Positions 61,471-64,000 of a DNA stretch of 64,000 bases are shown here, one piece after another. The translations under genes were made by a program, and so were the position numbers. Numbering within the stretch: the stretch's first letter is position 1; every line of letters starts with the position of its first letter. This DNA comes from Eikenella corrodens. Lineage in GTDB: Bacteria; Pseudomonadota; Gammaproteobacteria; Burkholderiales; Neisseriaceae. The DNA lies in contig NZ_CP034670.1 of assembly GCF_003990355.1 (NCBI RefSeq), positions 2,170,001 to 2,234,000 on the forward strand, written 5' to 3'. Below the pieces are notes generated by a model. That model had not been told where the DNA came from. It was given only the letters and a program-made list of their open reading frames with translations, and did no database searches.

Positions 61471-61714
61471 GCCGTTTGCAATAAAGCCTGCCCTTTCAGG
61501 TAGCCTTTCCCCCTCCCATTTCCGGGCTACCTGAAAACTTCAAGCACACCGCCTTTGCGGTGTGCCTTTTTATGGGGAGAGGGAAGCGGCTGTATTGCCA
61601 TAGCCCATCAATTTGCAAAGCTGGCCAACTCCATATCAGCGCTTGGGTGAACGGCTATAAAGCCCGCCCCGAAAAGTTTCAGGTAGCCTAGCTGTTGCAG
61701 GCTACCTGAAACTT

Positions 61715-61820
61715 TATAGTGGATTAAATTTAAATCAGGACAAGGCGGCGAGCCGAAGACAGTACACACGTTACGGCAAGGCGAGCCAACGCTGTACTGG
61801 TTTAAATTTAATTCACTATA
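61715..61820. repeat. Correia-type repeat element, 106 bp
   Basis: TATAGTGGATTAAATTTAAA and TTTAAATTTAATTCACTATA are terminal inverted repeats with one mismatch. It follows an outward-facing DUS pair in the gap between nrdD and the Lrp gene (61471-61907), which otherwise holds no gene. Confidence 0.88.
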
Positions 61821-61907
61821 CATACGTAAAAAAATCAGGTGCCCGTATACAAAAGGCTACCTGAAATTTTACTTTTCCCAATCATTCAATAATCTGGCAA
61901 TAAAACC

Positions 61908-62393
61908 CTATTCTGTTTGCAAATGATCCAGCGGCAATACGGTGGAGTTTTTCACTTCTTGCAATACAAAGCTGGAGCGCGCGTCCACCACGCCGGGATG
62001 TGCCAAGAGGGTATCGAGGATAAATTGGGAGAAGCTTTCCATATCGGCGAAAAAAGCGTGCAGCATATAGTCGGTTTCGCCGGTGAGTGCAAAGCAGCGC
62101 AGCACCTGCGGCCAATCGCGTACGGAATCGGCAAAGCCGTCGCGCAGATGGTTGCTCTTATCCACTGATACGCGGATAAACACCTGCAAGCCGAGAGCCA
62201 CGGTGGAAGGATGCACTAAGGCAGCATAGCCGCGGATAATGCCGCTGGATTCCAGCTGCTTGAGCCGCCGCAGGCAGGGGGATGGGGAAAGGGCAACGCG
62301 TTCGGACAGTTCAACGTTGCTCAATCGTCCGTTGTGTTGCAGGGCCTGAAGGATTTTCAGGTCGATTTTGTCAAGCGAAACAGTGGTTGTCAT
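61908..62393 (-). CDS. Lrp/AsnC family transcriptional regulator
   Basis: A 161-residue leucine-responsive-type regulator from MTTTVSLDKIDLKILQALQ. The winged helix has LSNVELSERVALSPSPCLRRLKQLESSGIIRGYAAL, and the ligand-binding RAM domain has VFIRVSVDKSNHLRDGF, CFALTGETDYMLHAFFADMESFSQFILDTL and GVVDARSSFVLQEVKNST. It is closest in appearance to Lrp itself or the amino-acid-sensing branch. It diverges from gcvT, whose glycine cleavage operon is an Lrp target in E. coli. Confidence 0.92.
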   Translation of the reverse strand: MTTTVSLDKIDLKILQALQHNGRLSNVELSERVALSPSPCLRRLKQLESSGIIRGYAALVHPSTVALGLQVFIRVSVDKSNHLRDGFADSVRDWPQVLRCFALTGETDYMLHAFFADMESFSQFILDTLLAHPGVVDARSSFVLQEVKNSTVLPLDHLQTE

Positions 62394-62777
62394 GATTCGG
62401 TATCCAATCATACTACTGGGTTAGAGATGTGCTGCACGCCGGTGAGCTGGCAGCCAAACGGCGCTTATGGAGGCTTGTGGCCAACCATTAAACTACACTA
62501 TGTATCTCCGGGCAGTATTATATGGGAAACGCCTTGAAATAATCCGCCATATTTCTTACCAATAGCGGAATATACCGTCTGTCCGCCAGCTTTGCCGGAC
62601 ACTTTCAGACCTGAACCCCAAAAGGGTGTCAAGCCAAACTCCAAAACCATTCGTGTTTCTGTTTAGTTATAGTGTAAGCATAATGTAGCTAGAATTGCTA
62701 TTCTAATCATGGAAATGTGATTGAAAATGCCAAGAAATCTTGCCCGAATGCCCGCTTTCAGGCGATAATCAAGGCGT
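62394..62777. other. Spacer before the glycine riboswitch
   Basis: No gene is seen. The AT-rich part near 62640-62710 (with CATAAT at about 62677) probably contains the promoter of the gcvT transcript. A short hairpin TGTCCGCC/CCGGACA lies near 62580-62610. Confidence 0.4.
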
Positions 62778-62981
62778 TTGCAGGAGAGCCCATTAATACA
62801 ACAATGGCACCGAAGGCGCAAATTCCCTTAAATCGCTCAGGTAAAAGGACTGCAAGCCCGTTTCATTGTTATCAATTGCCCGAGCGGCTTCTGAAACGGC
62901 CTCATCTGGAGAGCGGCGCGGCGCGCCCACCGAAGGATATAAGGCATCATCTGCCGAAAATCTCAGGTACCCGGGACAGAT
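62778..62981 (+). promoter_or_regulatory. Tandem glycine riboswitch
   Basis: Two aptamers in a row: the first has AGGAGAGCC, CACCGAAGGCGCAAATTC and CGCTCAGGTAAAAGGACTG (62782-62856); the second has TGGAGAGCGG, CACCGAAGGATATAAGG and TCTCAGGTACCCGGGACAG (62905-62979). These are the conserved GGAGAG, CCGAAGG, and CAGG..GGAC elements of the gcvT motif. It is located 40 bp before gcvT, so glycine should turn on the glycine cleavage operon. Confidence 0.93.
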
Positions 62982-63019
62982 AGGGAGGCTTCCCCATTTT
63001 CGCCCCACAGGAGATCCTC

Positions 63020-64000
63020 ATGTCCGCCATCAAAACCACCCCCTTTCACCAAGCCCACCAAGACGCAGGCGCCAAGCTGGTTGATTTCGCCGGCTGGGAG
63101 CTGCCCATCCACTACGGTTCGCAGATTGCCGAACACGAAGCCGTGCGCACCGACGCCGGCATGTTCGACGTGTCGCACATGCTGGTTACCGACGTGGCCG
63201 GCGAAAAAGCCAAAGCCTTCTTCCGCAAACTTTTGGCCAACGACGTGGCCAAGCTCGGCTTCGTGGGCAAAGCCCTCTATTCCGCCATGCTCAACGACAA
63301 AGGCGGCGTGATTGACGACCTTATCGTGTACCGCGTGAGCGAAGACGAAACCCGCTACCGCATCGTATCCAACGGCGCCACCCGCGAAAAAGACTCCGCC
63401 CAGTTCCAAAAAATCGGCGCCGAATTCGGCATCAAGCTCACCCCACGCTACGATTTGGCCATGCTCGCCGTGCAAGGCCCCAAAGCCATTGCCAAGCTGC
63501 TCACCGTGAAGCCCGAATGGGCCGACACCGTAAACAACCTCAAGCCCTTCCAGGGCGCGGATTTGGGCAACGACTGGTTCGTCGCCCGCACCGGCTACAC
63601 CGGCGAAGACGGTGTGGAAGTGATTCTGCCCGGCAGCGAAGCCGGAGCCTTCTTCAAAGCATTACAACAGGCCGGCGTGAAACCCTGCGGCCTCGGCGCG
63701 CGCGACACCCTGCGCATGGAAGCCGGCATGAACCTCTACGGCAACGACATGGACGACGACGTGAGCCCGCTCGAAGCCGGCATGGCCTGGACAGTGGATT
63801 TGAAAGACGAATCCCGCGATTTCGTCGGCAAAGCCGCGCTGGTGGCCTTGAAGGAAAAAGGCGTGAGCGTGAAGCAGGTCGGCCTGCTCTTGGCCAAAGG
63901 CGGCGTGCTGCGCGAGCACATGGAAGTGATCACCCCCGAAGGCAAAGGCATCACCACCAGCGGCGTGTTCTCGCCCAGCCTCAAGCAGTCCATCGCCATC
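63020..64000 (+). CDS. gcvT: Aminomethyltransferase of the glycine cleavage system (3' end outside window)
   Basis: GcvT (T-protein) releases ammonia from the aminomethyl-lipoyl H-protein and makes methylene-tetrahydrofolate. The 327 residues in the window begin MSAIKTTPFHQAHQDAGAKLVDFAGWELP, with GGAG upstream, and include VRTDAGMFDVSHM, GGVIDDLIVYRV, ARTGYTGEDGVEVILPG, LGARDTLRMEAGMNLYG and the folate-site Asp region. The family has about 365 residues, so some 40 are cut off. It is controlled by the tandem glycine riboswitch directly upstream. Confidence 0.95.
   Translation, partial: MSAIKTTPFHQAHQDAGAKLVDFAGWELPIHYGSQIAEHEAVRTDAGMFDVSHMLVTDVAGEKAKAFFRKLLANDVAKLGFVGKALYSAMLNDKGGVIDDLIVYRVSEDETRYRIVSNGATREKDSAQFQKIGAEFGIKLTPRYDLAMLAVQGPKAIAKLLTVKPEWADTVNNLKPFQGADLGNDWFVARTGYTGEDGVEVILPGSEAGAFFKALQQAGVKPCGLGARDTLRMEAGMNLYGNDMDDDVSPLEAGMAWTVDLKDESRDFVGKAALVALKEKGVSVKQVGLLLAKGGVLREHMEVITPEGKGITTSGVFSPSLKQSIAI

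Overview
The window is a chromosomal segment of a Neisseriaceae bacterium, most likely Eikenella. The main reason is the interspersed 12-mer AGGCTACCTGAA and its complement TTCAGGTAGCCT, present in dozens of copies. From memory of the published Neisseriaceae DNA uptake sequence (DUS) dialects, this is the Eikenella type (AG-eikDUS). Protein sequences (RecA, ThrS, XerD, BamE, FtsY, NrdD) look Neisseria-like, and Correia-type repeats of about 105 bp are present. The DNA is G+C rich apart from a few AT-rich accessory patches.

Layout. 1-8.7 kb is housekeeping: pncA (cut by the window edge), dapD, aat, fur, then bamE-dapB-yggX and dnaG-rpoD, followed by tRNA(CAU) and tRNA-Ser(UGA). 8.8-12.1 kb is a small decayed prophage island. 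It holds an integrase truncated before most of its active site, three contractile-tail baseplate genes (Dit-like, plug, hub fragment) and a HigBA toxin-antitoxin pair sitting between plug and hub. The island is bracketed by two structurally matched repeats, each a perfect hairpin followed by three GCAAAAG boxes. 12.1-15.8 kb has trpE, recA and trmB. 15.8-21.2 kb is a compact ketosynthase/ACP/ABC-transporter cluster resembling a stripped-down aryl-polyene-type locus. 21.3-28.1 kb has a butanediol-dehydrogenase-like gene, a TPR gene broken by one stop codon, aroA, recN and ftsY.

28.2-32.4 kb is a five-gene operon upstream of ftsY. It encodes a membrane-anchored FimV-like protein, a receiver-like protein, a small GTPase of the MglA/CvnD type, and two small proteins of which at least one is a roadblock/LC7 protein. 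It looks like a bacterial GTPase/GAP polarity or signalling module and is my best candidate for an undescribed system. 32.6-50.1 kb carries mltA, mutS, a lipoprotein, lldD, three tandem paralogous secreted proteins with calcium-loop-like motifs, hpt, two flavin oxidoreductases, bcp-ogt-xerD, rppH-trpC, guaA, a small membrane protein and tgt. 50.3-57.2 kb has tRNA-Val, a 35-residue membrane peptide, thrS, several accessory genes and metK behind a long attenuator-like leader. 57.2-64 kb has a three-domain secreted Cys-pair protein, nrdG-nrdD behind two NrdR-type boxes, an Lrp regulator, and gcvT (cut by the window edge) behind a tandem glycine riboswitch.

The DUS copies do more than mark DNA for uptake. 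Inverted pairs act as terminators, many copies lie inside genes where they encode FQVA, GYLK, RLPE or SGS, and in at least three genes the DUS itself supplies the stop codon. A few copies are of other dialects (simDUS in guaA, mucDUS in nrdD), which hints at gene exchange with other Neisseriaceae.
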